Shown one piece after another: positions 1 through 7,822 of a stretch of 64,000 nucleotides of DNA. The stretch spans positions 1 through 64,000 of the forward strand of contig REGQ01000006.1 of NCBI GenBank assembly GCA_004134985.1. Reading direction: 5' to 3'. Below the pieces are notes generated by a model, which had not been told where the DNA came from, did no database searches, and was given only the letters and a program-made list of their open reading frames with translations. Positions within the stretch are counted from its first letter, which is position 1; each line of letters opens with the position of its first letter. The stretch comes from Paenibacillaceae bacterium. GTDB taxonomy: Bacteria; Bacillota; Bacilli; Paenibacillales; Paenibacillaceae. The position numbers and the translations under genes are program-made.

Positions 1-76
1 GAGCCATTAGCTCAGTTGGTAGAGCACCTGACTTTTAATCAGGGTGTCGAAGGTTCGAGTCCTTCATGGCTCACCA
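1..76 (+). tRNA. tRNA-Lys (anticodon TTT)
   Basis: Complete cloverleaf. The acceptor arm GAGCCAT pairs with ATGGCTC, the anticodon loop CTTTTAA (32-38) gives anticodon TTT at 34-36, the T arm contains GGTTCGAGTCC, and the 3' CCA is encoded (74-76). It starts at base 1, so it probably belongs to a tRNA or rRNA cluster that continues upstream of the window. Confidence 0.97.
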
Positions 77-134
77 TGTTTTTCTTCATAAACCATTTAT
101 GAGATTAAAGATTAATGTGGTTCATTTATTACTT

Positions 135-216
135 GCGCGTGTGGCGGAATTGGCAGACGCACCAGACTTAGGATCTGGCGTTTCACGACGTGGGGGTTCA
201 AGTCCCTCCACGCGCA
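135..216 (+). tRNA. tRNA-Leu (anticodon TAG)
   Basis: Class II tRNA with a long variable arm. GCGCGTG (135-141) pairs with CACGCGC (209-215), the discriminator is A216, and the anticodon loop CTTAGGA (167-173) gives TAG at 169-171. The CCA is not encoded. It lies 58 bp after tRNA-Lys, with no promoter clearly visible between them, so cotranscription is likely. Confidence 0.96.
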
Positions 217-224
217 TCATTAGG

Positions 225-261
225 AAAAGCCCTTGATTAATCAAGGGCTTTTTCTTTTTTT
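225..261 (+). terminator. Rho-independent terminator after the tRNA pair
   Basis: A near-perfect palindrome (225-252, arms AAAAGCCCTTGA and TCAAGGGCTTTT) is followed by a T-rich run to 261. It sits directly after tRNA-Leu and ends the tRNA transcript. Confidence 0.9.
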
Positions 262-566
262 GTTGAATGCGAAATTTCACTAAAATCGTCTCGTATGTCT
301 GGATAAGTTGTACAAAATACAACAATTCACACTTCTACTTATTGATGGTACTATTATGGTACACGCTTACTTGTGCAAGATGCCATGTACACAAACGAAG
401 ACAACTGTACGATCTATGCAACAGTATAGTCCATCAAAGGGGCTTAGTGAAACCAATGATAGTCAGACTCGTCTCCAAGCAGTTCCCCCGCTAAAGATCT
501 GATGGTCGATTCTCATCTATTTCAAACTATTGTTATATTTGTTATTGATAAGAGTGAAGGATGCGT
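262..566. other. Gene-poor stretch with one TACAACAA palindrome
   Basis: I see no convincing gene here. Two short overlapping frames (267-494 and 308-502) have no ribosome site and no protein-like character. The only distinct element is the imperfect palindrome GTTGTACAAAATACAAC near 307-325. It matches the three palindromes at 52841-52970. Confidence 0.5.
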
Positions 567-779
567 ATGGCAGAACTGATTGTCAAATTTGCGATTGTCG
601 TAAGTGCAATTACTGTGTTGATCGTTATCGTTACAATGACGAGGACGAAGAAAAAAAAGTATGACTTGTTTCTGCTGATCATTGTCGCTTTTCTGATTGC
701 TTGGTATTCAAGAGCGCTCGGATTAGCGGTTTTTTTGGCTGCACGCATTTATGAATACATTGTCACCCTCTTTAGTTGA
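567..779 (+). CDS. Small two-segment membrane protein (unknown)
   Basis: A 70-residue product if translation starts at 567. An ATG at 561 abuts GAAGG (556-560), whereas 567 has that site 6 bases upstream, so 567 is preferred. Two hydrophobic stretches (about residues 3-22 and 33-60) are separated by a basic loop TRTKKKKYD, which suggests an integral membrane protein with a cytoplasmic basic loop. It ends about 70 bp before the two-component pair and may share its transcript. I do not recognise a family. Length, ribosome site and hydropathy support it, but coding is not certain. Confidence 0.5.
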   Translation: MAELIVKFAIVVSAITVLIVIVTMTRTKKKKYDLFLLIIVAFLIAWYSRALGLAVFLAARIYEYIVTLFS

Positions 780-854
780 TAGCGTTAAATGCTCAGAAAT
801 TGATAGAAAATTGATAATGATTAGCTATGCTTGTGAACAGGGGGAGGTGTGAAA

Positions 855-1529
855 ATGGGGTACAGCTTATTAATTGTTGAGGATGAGCCTGATATTGCGG
901 GGTTGCTGAAGAAATATTTTGAGAAAAATGGTTACCGCGTCATGACCGCCAGCAATGGGTTAGCAGCAATTGGGCAAGCAGAGAACAAGCCTGACATTAT
1001 CTTGCTTGATATTAATATGCCGGAGTTGGACGGCTATGAAGTATGCCGGCGGATCAGATCGTTTGTTGCCTGTCCCATCCTTTTCTTGACCGCGAGAGTT
1101 GACGATGTGGATAAAATCAATGGATTTGCCGCCGGCGGCGACGATTATATTATCAAGCCGTTCAGCATTGATGAGTTGGGTGCCCGCGTTGCTGCGCATC
1201 TCAGGCGTGAGGAGCGGCAGTTAACCCGTTCGCAAGTTAAATTTTCCGATGATCTGGTCATCGACTATTCTGCCAAAGAGGTCTGTTGCCGGGGCGCAGT
1301 GGTGCCCTTAACCAAGCATGAGTTCAAAATCATTGCATTTCTTACTATGCATAGCGGTCAGGTTTTTGATAAGGAACGGATATATGAACAGATCTGGGGG
1401 CTGGAGGGCGATGGCAGCGATTCAGTCGTTGTGGAGCATGTTCGCAAGCTTCGGGCCAAACTGTCAGCCGCCGGCGCCAAGTCACATATTGAAACCATTT
1501 GGGGGTTAGGTTATAAATGGGTACAATAA
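855..1529 (+). CDS. OmpR/PhoB-family response regulator
   Basis: A 224-residue DNA-binding response regulator. The receiver domain (about 1-115) begins LLIVEDEPDIAG with the acidic pocket, has the phosphoacceptor Asp in LLDINMPELDGYEV, the conserved Thr in LFLTAR, and Lys in IIKPFS. The C-terminal winged helix (about 130-224) ends in the typical ETIWGLGYKW. A GTG at 849 is possible, but GGGGAGG (841-847) lies 7 bases before ATG 855 and only 1 base before the GTG, so 855 is chosen. Its reading frame overlaps the start of the kinase gene by 13 bases, so the two are translationally coupled and form one system. The signal is unknown. BaeR/YycF-like regulators of envelope or antibiotic stress are the closest general type. 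Confidence 0.93.
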   Translation: MGYSLLIVEDEPDIAGLLKKYFEKNGYRVMTASNGLAAIGQAENKPDIILLDINMPELDGYEVCRRIRSFVACPILFLTARVDDVDKINGFAAGGDDYIIKPFSIDELGARVAAHLRREERQLTRSQVKFSDDLVIDYSAKEVCCRGAVVPLTKHEFKIIAFLTMHSGQVFDKERIYEQIWGLEGDGSDSVVVEHVRKLRAKLSAAGAKSHIETIWGLGYKWVQ

Positions 1530-2704
1530 CACGAATGCTCAGGCAGCGCACCGTGCTGATGGAGTTTATGCTGATTGCGATTGCGACTGGCGCGCTTGCC
1601 GCGGTGCTGTCAGTCGTCACAATCGAATATGCGGAGGATGCCTCCTTAAATCTCAATTTTTCTTATAGTGAGAAAGTACCCTATGTCATAAGAGAGACCG
1701 AGGATGGCAACACCGTCAGGGAATATGTAGTTATCAACAGGTTTCCCTACTATTCCTTGACAGATAAGGCGAAAAGCATCTTCTATGCGGTGCTGCCGTT
1801 TATTGCCGTACCCGGGTACGCGGTTGGACTGTCTGGTTTCAGCTTGTTGTTGTACTACAAGCGCCGAATTAAAACGCCTTATGATTTGATGGTGGCTTCC
1901 TCCCGCAAAATTGCCAACAATGATCTGGATTTTGAAATTCAATATGAGAGCAAGGATGAATTCGGAAAACTATGTGCGGCGTTTGAAACGATGCGCGCTG
2001 CCCTGGCACATAATCATCGGGAAGCATGGCGGGTAGCGGAAGAGCGTAAACGGCTGAATGGGGCGTTTTCCCATGACTTGCGCACGCCCCTTACGGTCAT
2101 CAAAGGGCATATCGATTTTCTTGAAAGCTATTATCCACAAGAGGAATTGTCAAAAGAAGAGGTGATCGCTGCGCTGGCAACCGTGAAAAGCCATATTACG
2201 CGAATGGAGCGCTATGTGCATAGTATGAGCTCGATCCAACGACTGGAAGAAATTTCTCCGCAGGCTATCCTGGTACCGGGAGAGGTATTGCTTTCTAACC
2301 TGCAAAAGACGGCCAGTATGATAAGCGCCGGCAAGCAGCTTGTCTTCGATGCGAGGTCTTCTGGTCGGAGCCTTGTGCTGGATACGGAGTTGATTATCCA
2401 GGTTTTTGAGAATTTTATGACGAACGCGCTAACCTATACCCGTAACACGATTACAGTTAATGCGGAGATGACAGAACATCAATTTATGTTGTGCGTTACC
2501 GATGACGGTACGGGATTTTCCGATGAAGCCTTGACGAAAGCAGCTGACCCATTTTTCCGCGAAGAGAAGGCGCCGGATCAGGTTCACTTTGGTTTGGGGC
2601 TATACATCTGCAAGCTGCTCTGCGAAAAGCATGGCGGTCAACTGACATTATCCAACTTATCTTCCGGAGGGGCGAAAGCCATGGCGACGTTCCAGAGCCG
2701 ATAG
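1517..2704 (+). CDS. Sensor histidine kinase
   Basis: A 395-residue membrane kinase, partner of the preceding regulator. An N-terminal transmembrane helix (about 14-38), an extracellular loop of about 60 residues and a second helix (about 88-113) are followed by a HAMP domain (RRIKTPYDLMVASSRKIA). The phosphoacceptor box is FSHDLRTPLTVIKGH. The ATPase domain has an N box (ENFMTNALTYT), a G1 box (DDGTGFS) and a G2 box (FGLGLYICKLL). The start at 1517 has GGGGTTAGG upstream and lies inside the end of the regulator gene. The short sensor loop suggests sensing at or within the membrane, but no ligand can be named. Confidence 0.92.
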   Translation: MGTITRMLRQRTVLMEFMLIAIATGALAAVLSVVTIEYAEDASLNLNFSYSEKVPYVIRETEDGNTVREYVVINRFPYYSLTDKAKSIFYAVLPFIAVPGYAVGLSGFSLLLYYKRRIKTPYDLMVASSRKIANNDLDFEIQYESKDEFGKLCAAFETMRAALAHNHREAWRVAEERKRLNGAFSHDLRTPLTVIKGHIDFLESYYPQEELSKEEVIAALATVKSHITRMERYVHSMSSIQRLEEISPQAILVPGEVLLSNLQKTASMISAGKQLVFDARSSGRSLVLDTELIIQVFENFMTNALTYTRNTITVNAEMTEHQFMLCVTDDGTGFSDEALTKAADPFFREEKAPDQVHFGLGLYICKLLCEKHGGQLTLSNLSSGGAKAMATFQSR

Positions 2705-2823
2705 CCTTGTTGATCGTCAGAGGTTGTGTACGCGGCGCTGGGCCGCAGCTAGCTGTGAATGATGACCAGATCAAACAGCTGGGAGGACGAATGATTCATT
2801 TAGCTCAGCTTTGAAGAAATAGA

Positions 2824-2860
2824 AGCCTTAACATCAGTAAATGTTAAGGCTGCTATTTGT
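2824..2860. terminator. Hairpin between convergent genes
   Basis: Perfect 11-bp stem (AGCCTTAACAT / ATGTTAAGGCT, 2824-2851) with a short T-containing tail on both strands. It lies between the kinase gene and the minus-strand oxidoreductase gene, so it can end both transcripts. The T runs are weak. Confidence 0.55.
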
Positions 2861-2943
2861 TAATCACCTATATAATTAATGGCACTATTTAACCGAGTTA
2901 ATGGTTTAGAGCATTATTGCTCGCATGCTCTCACTAATGGAGG

Positions 2944-3951
2944 TTAGGAAAGCACGATTTGGGAGAGCAGCTCATAGGACCGCAGACGATCCTGATGATC
3001 GTATACCTGGGCGGTCGTAATCAGCTCATTCGCTTTTGTCTGGCTGATAATAAACTCAAGCTTCTTCTGAACAGTGTCAGGGCTGCCAATCGCTGAATAG
3101 CGCAGCATTTTGCCGCGTACGGTCGCCCTTTCTTGTTCATTCCACAGCTGTTCCATATTGTCGACCGGCGGCTTCAATGGGCTTGTTTTCCCGCGAATCA
3201 AATTAAGAAACTGCTGTTCTTGTGAAGTGGAGAGTCGGATTGCTTCCTCATCGGTCGGCGCGACGATCGCATTGACGCCTACCATGACATAAGGCTTCTC
3301 GAGCGCTTTGGACGGCCGGAAGTTGCGGTGGTACAGCTCCAGGGCCGGCAGCAGATAGTCGGGCGCAAAGTGGCTGGCGAATGCGAACGGCAGCCCCAGC
3401 TGTCCTGCGAGCTCGGCACTGAATCCGCTGGAGCCGAGCAGCCAGATCGGAATGTCCAACCCTTCCCCCGGAACCGCTCGGACGCCTGGCGCTGAACCGC
3501 CCAGAGCAGGGTCCAGATAGGAGCGCAGCTCATTCAGTTGCTCCGGGAAATCATTCCCGTTGCTCAGCAGGCCCCGGCGAAGCGCCCTGGCAGCTGGTTG
3601 GTCGGAACCAGGCGCACGGCCGAGCCCCAGATCGATCCGTCCGGGGAAAAGCGATTCCAGTGTGCCGAACTGTTCGGCAATCATGAGCGGCGCGTGGTTG
3701 GGCAGCATAATTCCGCCTGATCCAACCCGAATTTTGCTCGTATGCGCAGCGACATGACCAATAATAACCGAAGTAGCCGAGCTGGCTACGGCTGGCATGT
3801 TGTGATGCTCAGCCAGCCAGTAGCGGTGATAGCCCCACTGCTCGGCATGCTGGGCAAGATCAACCGTGTTGCGGAAGGAATCGGCTGGTGTGCCGCCCTC
3901 AATGACTGGTGCGAGATCTAATATTGATAAAGTAACGCCCGAAATCGTCAT
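2944..3951 (-). CDS. LLM-class (luciferase-like) flavin oxidoreductase
   Basis: A 335-residue protein of the bacterial luciferase-like monooxygenase superfamily, a TIM-barrel FMN-dependent enzyme type. Supporting segments are WLAEHHNMP near residue 45, the barrel segment [37 protein letters not shown], and a C-terminal [12 protein letters not shown]. These are characteristic of the single-gene YhbW/MsnO8-like branch. The start has GAGGAGG 11 bases upstream. It is the second gene of a minus-strand operon behind a MarR regulator (33-bp gap), the usual arrangement for stress- or xenobiotic-inducible oxidoreductases. The substrate is unknown. Confidence 0.88.
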   Translation of the reverse strand: MTISGVTLSILDLAPVIEGGTPADSFRNTVDLAQHAEQWGYHRYWLAEHHNMPAVASSATSVIIGHVAAHTSKIRVGSGGIMLPNHAPLMIAEQFGTLESLFPGRIDLGLGRAPGSDQPAARALRRGLLSNGNDFPEQLNELRSYLDPALGGSAPGVRAVPGEGLDIPIWLLGSSGFSAELAGQLGLPFAFASHFAPDYLLPALELYHRNFRPSKALEKPYVMVGVNAIVAPTDEEAIRLSTSQEQQFLNLIRGKTSPLKPPVDNMEQLWNEQERATVRGKMLRYSAIGSPDTVQKKLEFIISQTKANELITTAQVYDHQDRLRSYELLSQIVLS

Positions 3952-3984
3952 ACTGTAATTAACCTCCTCATAGTTGCGCTGTGC

Positions 3985-4359
3985 CTACTTAATATTATTG
4001 GATATCCGATCGATGAACGCGGTCAAAGCTTGGACTTCCTCATCTGTAAAATCTAGGGTCATTTTATCCATAAAGGCTTCTTTTCTGCGTGTTAGCTCTG
4101 CCAGCTCTGCTTCGCCGAGCGGTGTCAATGCAACAAGTGTAATCCGTTTATCATTGTCATTTTTACGTGTTGAAATGAGCTGCTGCTGTTTCAAGTTTTT
4201 AAGATGTCTTGTGACGGCTGCCCCGTCAAGGCCAAGCGCTGTCTGCAATTCAAGCTGGCTCACTTCCTGCTGCGTATGAATGTGAAACAAAATCTCGGAT
4301 TTGGTGCAGCTTGTACTCACTGATGCCGTAAAAGCTTGACCCATTTCTTTCGTCATCAC
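3985..4359 (-). CDS. MarR-family transcriptional regulator
   Basis: A winged-helix repressor type. The region QLELQTALGLDGAAVTRHLKNLKQQQ is the helix-turn-helix, and RKNDNDKRITLVALTPLG is the wing. From GTG 4359 the protein has 124 residues, short for MarR (about 140). The frame stays open for 17 more codons upstream (to 4410) and encodes IEQRCSSDRDQLFYRLH, which looks like the missing part of helix 1. That extension contains no ATG, GTG or TTG. An SD-like AAGGCGGTGA (4425-4416) stands 5 bases before an ATC codon. The true start is therefore uncertain: a non-standard ATC start, an upstream frameshift, or the short form. It is probably autoregulated through the palindrome at 4430-4457 and forms an operon with the oxidoreductase gene. 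Confidence 0.88.
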   Translation of the reverse strand: MMTKEMGQAFTASVSTSCTKSEILFHIHTQQEVSQLELQTALGLDGAAVTRHLKNLKQQQLISTRKNDNDKRITLVALTPLGEAELAELTRRKEAFMDKMTLDFTDEEVQALTAFIDRISNNIK

Positions 4360-4429
4360 ATGCAGTCGGTAAAATAACTGATCCCGGTCAGAACTGCAAC
4401 GTTGTTCGATTCAACTCACCGCCTTAATT

Positions 4430-4457
4430 ACTTGACTTATCAATTGATGTATCAAGT
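4430..4457. promoter_or_regulatory. Palindromic MarR operator over the marR promoter
   Basis: A 28-bp near-perfect palindrome with core ATCAATTGAT and outer arms ACTTGA / TCAAGT. On the minus strand it contains a possible -35 (TTGATA) and reaches to a possible -10 (AGTAAT) after a 17-base gap, so a bound dimer would block the marR-oxidoreductase promoter. Binding by this MarR protein is inferred from location and the usual autoregulation of the family. Confidence 0.65.
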
Positions 4458-4459
4458 AT

Positions 4460-4660
4460 TATAAATGACCGAGACGGGAAATGCAAATCATTGTACTGCT
4501 AATTGTAACTGCTCAGCAATGGGCGGTGATGACCAGGGAATGCAATGGCCGGACAACTGCTTGTTATAACCACCAGTTGCAGACCGTCATGCAGCGGCAC
4601 ACCGCGCGCTGGGAGCTGCTGCTCTGCCACACTTGCTGTCAATTACGGTTAAGGAATGTG
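4460..4660. other. Gene-less stretch upstream of marR
   Basis: Apart from the marR promoter and operator at its left edge, I see no gene, hairpin or repeat that I can support. The plus-strand frame 4481-4771 lacks a ribosome site and overlaps the oxalate-decarboxylase-like gene in antisense. Confidence 0.4.
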
Positions 4661-4706
4661 CTAATAACTGTCTTTGTCCGGTGCTTCAGGGGCAGAGGGT
4701 GCCGGA

Positions 4707-4859
4707 TTAGCGGGGCCCATTGTCCGTCTCAGGGGGCACGAGCATATTTGGATTTTGCAAATCCCGCATAATGTCGCGCGGCCCTTTGTCAACGGCGCCT
4801 TCCCCCTCCTTATTGATCGGCTGCGGCACCTTGATTTTGGGGCCAGAATAGTTATTCAT
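4707..4859 (-). CDS. Small protein resembling the N terminus of oxalate decarboxylase
   Basis: A 50-residue minus-strand frame with a strong ribosome site AAAGGAGG (4878-4871) 11 bases before ATG 4859. The segments [20 protein letters not shown] and [17 protein letters not shown] closely resemble the N-terminal stretch of Bacillus OxdC/OxdD. That resemblance is recalled from family knowledge and has not been searched here. The cupin domains that should follow are absent: the frame reads GPR and stops at 4707. In the next frame the text continues as a Pro/Ala-rich tail ([16 protein letters not shown]) to a stop at 4661, as if one C in the GGGCCCC run were extra. It is either a frameshifted small gene or a remnant. 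The strong ribosome site argues against simple decay. Confidence 0.55.
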   Translation of the reverse strand: MNNYSGPKIKVPQPINKEGEGAVDKGPRDIMRDLQNPNMLVPPETDNGPR

Positions 4860-5108
4860 TTATTTATCGTCCTCCTTTGGCATGAAAAAAGCCATACATA
4901 GCATTTTATGATGTTTTGCCCCTTTTATGAGGCGTTCATCTTTACAACACCAAACAATCGTTGTATAGTTTAAAAGATCATTTCGTTTGAAAAGTCCCTG
5001 CAAAATTGCATAGATATTACCCGGAGGAGCCTGTCAACATAGGGCTTTTTTTTGTGTTTTTCTGGATTTTCAACATTGCTATACAGACGAGGAGGAAGGA
5101 AGGAATAA

Positions 5109-6260
5109 ATGGAATTTATTTTACAGCTTGCTCTTATTTTATTAGCTACGAAGCTGGCTGGTCATCTATCTGCTGCGCTGGGGCAGCCTGCGGTGCTTGG
5201 CAAGCTGCTGGCGGGAATTGTGCTCGGTCCCGCTGTACTGGGCTGGGTGCAGGATAGCAGTTTTATGAGTCAGTTTGCCGAAATTGGCGTCCTGCTCCTG
5301 ATGTTCATCGCCGGGCTGGAGACTGATTTGGATCAGTTGCGGAAAAATTTAAAACCGGCTTTTGCCGTTGCAGTGGGCGGTATTATTCTTCCGCTGCTGG
5401 GCGGGTTTGCTGTTGGGGAGCTTTTTGGCTTAACTACTGGGCAATCATGGTTTCTGGGCGCGCTTTTTAGTGCGACTTCGGTCAGTATTTCCGTACAGGT
5501 GCTCAAAGAAATGAAACAGCTTCATACAAAGGAAGCTGCAACGATATTAGGGGCTGCTGTTCTCGATGATGTGCTGGTCGTCATTTTACTGGCTGTATTG
5601 ATTAGTGTGCTGGGAACAGGGGGAGATGTTGCATTAGTGCCGCTGATCGGCAAAAAAGTGGTGTTTTTTGCGGGCGTTTTGCTGGCAGGTTGGCTTGTTG
5701 TTCCGAGGGTGCTGGGGTGGCTTGCCAAACTGCGGGTAACGGAACCGGTGATGGCCGCGGCGCTGATTATTTGTTTTTTGTTTGCCTACGCAGGAGAGCT
5801 GCTTGGCATTGCCGGCATCATTGGCGCTTTTGCAGCCGGGCTTGCTATTTCCCAAACGCCTTTCAAAGACGCGATTCAACATAAAGTAGAGCCAATTGCT
5901 TACGCGGTCTTTGTGCCGGTGTTTTTTGTAAGCATCGGTTTGCATGTTTCGTTTCAAGGCGTGGGCAGTCAGCTTGGATTGCTGATTGTGCTATCTATTG
6001 TTGCTGTCATTACAAAGTTGCTGGGCGGCGCCATGGGAGCAAGGCTTACCGGATTTCAATCTCGCTCTGCCCTGGTGATTGGTGCCGGGATGATTTCCAG
6101 AGGGGAAGTGGCGCTAATTATCGCGGCAACCGGCTTACAGACAGGCTTGCTGCTGCCCGAGTATTTTACGACGGTTATTATGGCGGTTATTGTGACAACC
6201 TTGGTTTCCCCGCCAATGCTCAAAATGATGTACAAAGGCTCAAATCAGCCGGGGACGTAA
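5109..6260 (+). CDS. Cation:proton antiporter (CPA2 / KefB type)
   Basis: A 383-residue integral membrane protein of the Na+/H+ exchanger superfamily, with about 12 hydrophobic segments starting at residue 3. Family-typical segments are GKLLAGIVLGPAVLG, AEIGVLLLMFIAGLETD, SVSISVQVL, LGAAVLDDVLVVILLA (the Asp pair of the ion site) and PVFFVSIGLHV. GAGGAGGAAGGAAGG lies just before the ATG, an unusually strong ribosome site. There is no TrkA-N domain after the membrane part, so the regulatory domain of full KefB/C proteins is absent. It would exchange Na+ or K+ for H+. It appears to be a single-gene unit. The preceding 200 bp show no recognisable riboswitch. Confidence 0.9.
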   Translation: MEFILQLALILLATKLAGHLSAALGQPAVLGKLLAGIVLGPAVLGWVQDSSFMSQFAEIGVLLLMFIAGLETDLDQLRKNLKPAFAVAVGGIILPLLGGFAVGELFGLTTGQSWFLGALFSATSVSISVQVLKEMKQLHTKEAATILGAAVLDDVLVVILLAVLISVLGTGGDVALVPLIGKKVVFFAGVLLAGWLVVPRVLGWLAKLRVTEPVMAAALIICFLFAYAGELLGIAGIIGAFAAGLAISQTPFKDAIQHKVEPIAYAVFVPVFFVSIGLHVSFQGVGSQLGLLIVLSIVAVITKLLGGAMGARLTGFQSRSALVIGAGMISRGEVALIIAATGLQTGLLLPEYFTTVIMAVIVTTLVSPPMLKMMYKGSNQPGT

Positions 6261-6424
6261 GTTATGTCATTGCATAATCATTTTTTGATAGTATACTAAA
6301 GGTATAGATTTGATATAAATTCATAGCCTTGTAGGTGACGGACGGATGCTTCTCGAAAGGGCGCCTGGCCGTCTTTGGCATGATGCAGCGATATTATTAT
6401 TTTCATGATCAGGGGGATATTCGG

Positions 6425-7615
6425 ATGAAGTCCACTACTAATAAAAAAGGACGGAAACCGTCACTTTATGTGCAAACTGCGGAGAAAATAATGGATGAAA
6501 TAAAACGCAGAAAGCTGCGCCCGCATGACCCGGTGCCCTCCGAAGGTGAGTTGGCCAAACTTTACGATGTCAGCCGAATGACGGCCAAGCTTGCTCTGGG
6601 CATTTTGGCGGAGCAAGGTATTGTGTACCGGCTTGCCCGTAGAGGGACGTTTCTGTCAGCAAGCTATGAAGACGGGAACAACGAACAAGAGAATAACTGG
6701 AGTGATGTGGCCGGAGCGAATACAGCTGCTGAAGAAGCGGCAGAACAGGCCGTGAAGAAAAGAATTGCCATGGTATTTCCCAACATGGATGACTATACTG
6801 CGCGAATTATTGCTTCCGCCGAGGAGGAGGCTCGCAAATCGAATTGTCATTTATTAATTCGCATCTCCAAGGACAAGGAAGATGAAAGCGATTGCCTTCA
6901 GGAGCTTTATGATGATCAAATTGACGGTATAATTTTGTATCCGCGCGGCAGGAAACGCTGCAGCGAAAAGGTGCTGAAGCTTAACCTGTTGAACTATCCC
7001 TTGGTCATTATCGACCGGATTTTCCGCGAGGTGCACATTGATTGTGTCTACCATGACCATTATCAAGGAACGTACAACCTTACGGAATATTTAATCGGCA
7101 AAGGTCATAGTGAAATCGGTTACATCTCAATGTCATTCGATGGGGTGACGAGCAGAGAGGACCGGTACATGGGCTATGTACAGGCCATGCTGGATAATGA
7201 TTTATCGATTATCAGCAACAATATCTTTCTGCAGTGTACAGAAGATTACATGAATGATCTCAATGCCTGCAATTCGCAGTTGGAGACCTATATCCGGAAC
7301 AATCCTTCCTTGACTGCCGTCGTGTGTACAGATGACTATTTGGCTACTGCCTGCCTTTATACAGCATTTCATATGGGAGTCACGGTGCCTGAGCAGCTTT
7401 CGATTGTTGGGTTTTCCGATATCCAGCTCGCCAGTTTGCTGCCCGTTCCACTGACGACGGCCAGACAAACGACAGAACGGCTGGGACAAGCCGCGGTGAG
7501 TCTCCTGCTGAAAAGAATGGAGGATTCGAGGGAAGGGGCGATTACGATTAAAGTAAATACCTCAATTGTGGAGCGCAGTTCTGTGCGGACAATTGAAAAG
7601 ACCGGATCGCATTGA
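6425..7615 (+). CDS. GntR/LacI hybrid regulator (AraR-like)
   Basis: A 396-residue regulator with an N-terminal GntR winged helix (about 12-80: PVPSEGELAKLYDVSRMTAK, RLARRGTF) fused to a LacI-type periplasmic-binding domain (about 115-390: RIAMVFPNMDDYTARI, CTDDYLATACLYTAFHMGV, SIVGFSDIQLASLLPVPLTT). This architecture is that of AraR, which binds a sugar through the C-terminal domain. A GTG at 6335 would give a 30-residue extension, but GGGGGA (6411-6416) lies about 8 bases before ATG 6425, which is preferred. No sugar operon is adjacent, so the regulon and ligand are unknown. Confidence 0.88.
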   Translation: MKSTTNKKGRKPSLYVQTAEKIMDEIKRRKLRPHDPVPSEGELAKLYDVSRMTAKLALGILAEQGIVYRLARRGTFLSASYEDGNNEQENNWSDVAGANTAAEEAAEQAVKKRIAMVFPNMDDYTARIIASAEEEARKSNCHLLIRISKDKEDESDCLQELYDDQIDGIILYPRGRKRCSEKVLKLNLLNYPLVIIDRIFREVHIDCVYHDHYQGTYNLTEYLIGKGHSEIGYISMSFDGVTSREDRYMGYVQAMLDNDLSIISNNIFLQCTEDYMNDLNACNSQLETYIRNNPSLTAVVCTDDYLATACLYTAFHMGVTVPEQLSIVGFSDIQLASLLPVPLTTARQTTERLGQAAVSLLLKRMEDSREGAITIKVNTSIVERSSVRTIEKTGSH

Positions 7616-7678
7616 CATTCCGGGGGAGCAAGGCGGTAGTAGGATGGGGCGGGTATAGATGTGGAGCACAAACAACTA

Positions 7679-7724
7679 ACGATGCAAAAAGCTGTCTGCG
7701 GCAGACAAGTTTGCATCGTTTTTC
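7679..7724. terminator. Bidirectional hairpin terminator
   Basis: A 10-bp outer stem (ACGATGCAAA / TTTGCATCGT) with an inner GTCTGC/GCAGAC stem is followed by five T (719-723 of the block at 7701). It ends the regulator gene, and its other strand may serve the converging phosphotransferase gene. Confidence 0.82.
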
Positions 7725-7822
7725 GCATTTGCTCTTGTTGCGCTTCAACAATTGTTCCGTTTACGTAATTAAGTGATCTTTTTCCTGGAACCATGGACTA
7801 TTTTTATAAATTAAACTGTATT

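Noticed and set aside
122-325. Minus-strand frame with RVEGLEPPRRETPDPKSGAS
   Set aside because: It is the antisense of tRNA-Leu; this sequence is a classic false protein produced from tRNA genes.
4481-4901. Two plus-strand frames upstream of the antiporter
   Set aside because: No ribosome sites; they are antisense to the oxalate-decarboxylase-like mini-gene.
5028-5052. Terminator before the antiporter gene
   Set aside because: A T run is present, but the stem AGCC/GGCT is only four pairs and no gene precedes it on that strand.
4900-5108. Metabolite or c-di-AMP riboswitch before the antiporter
   Set aside because: None of the conserved motifs of known ion-transport riboswitches could be recognised.
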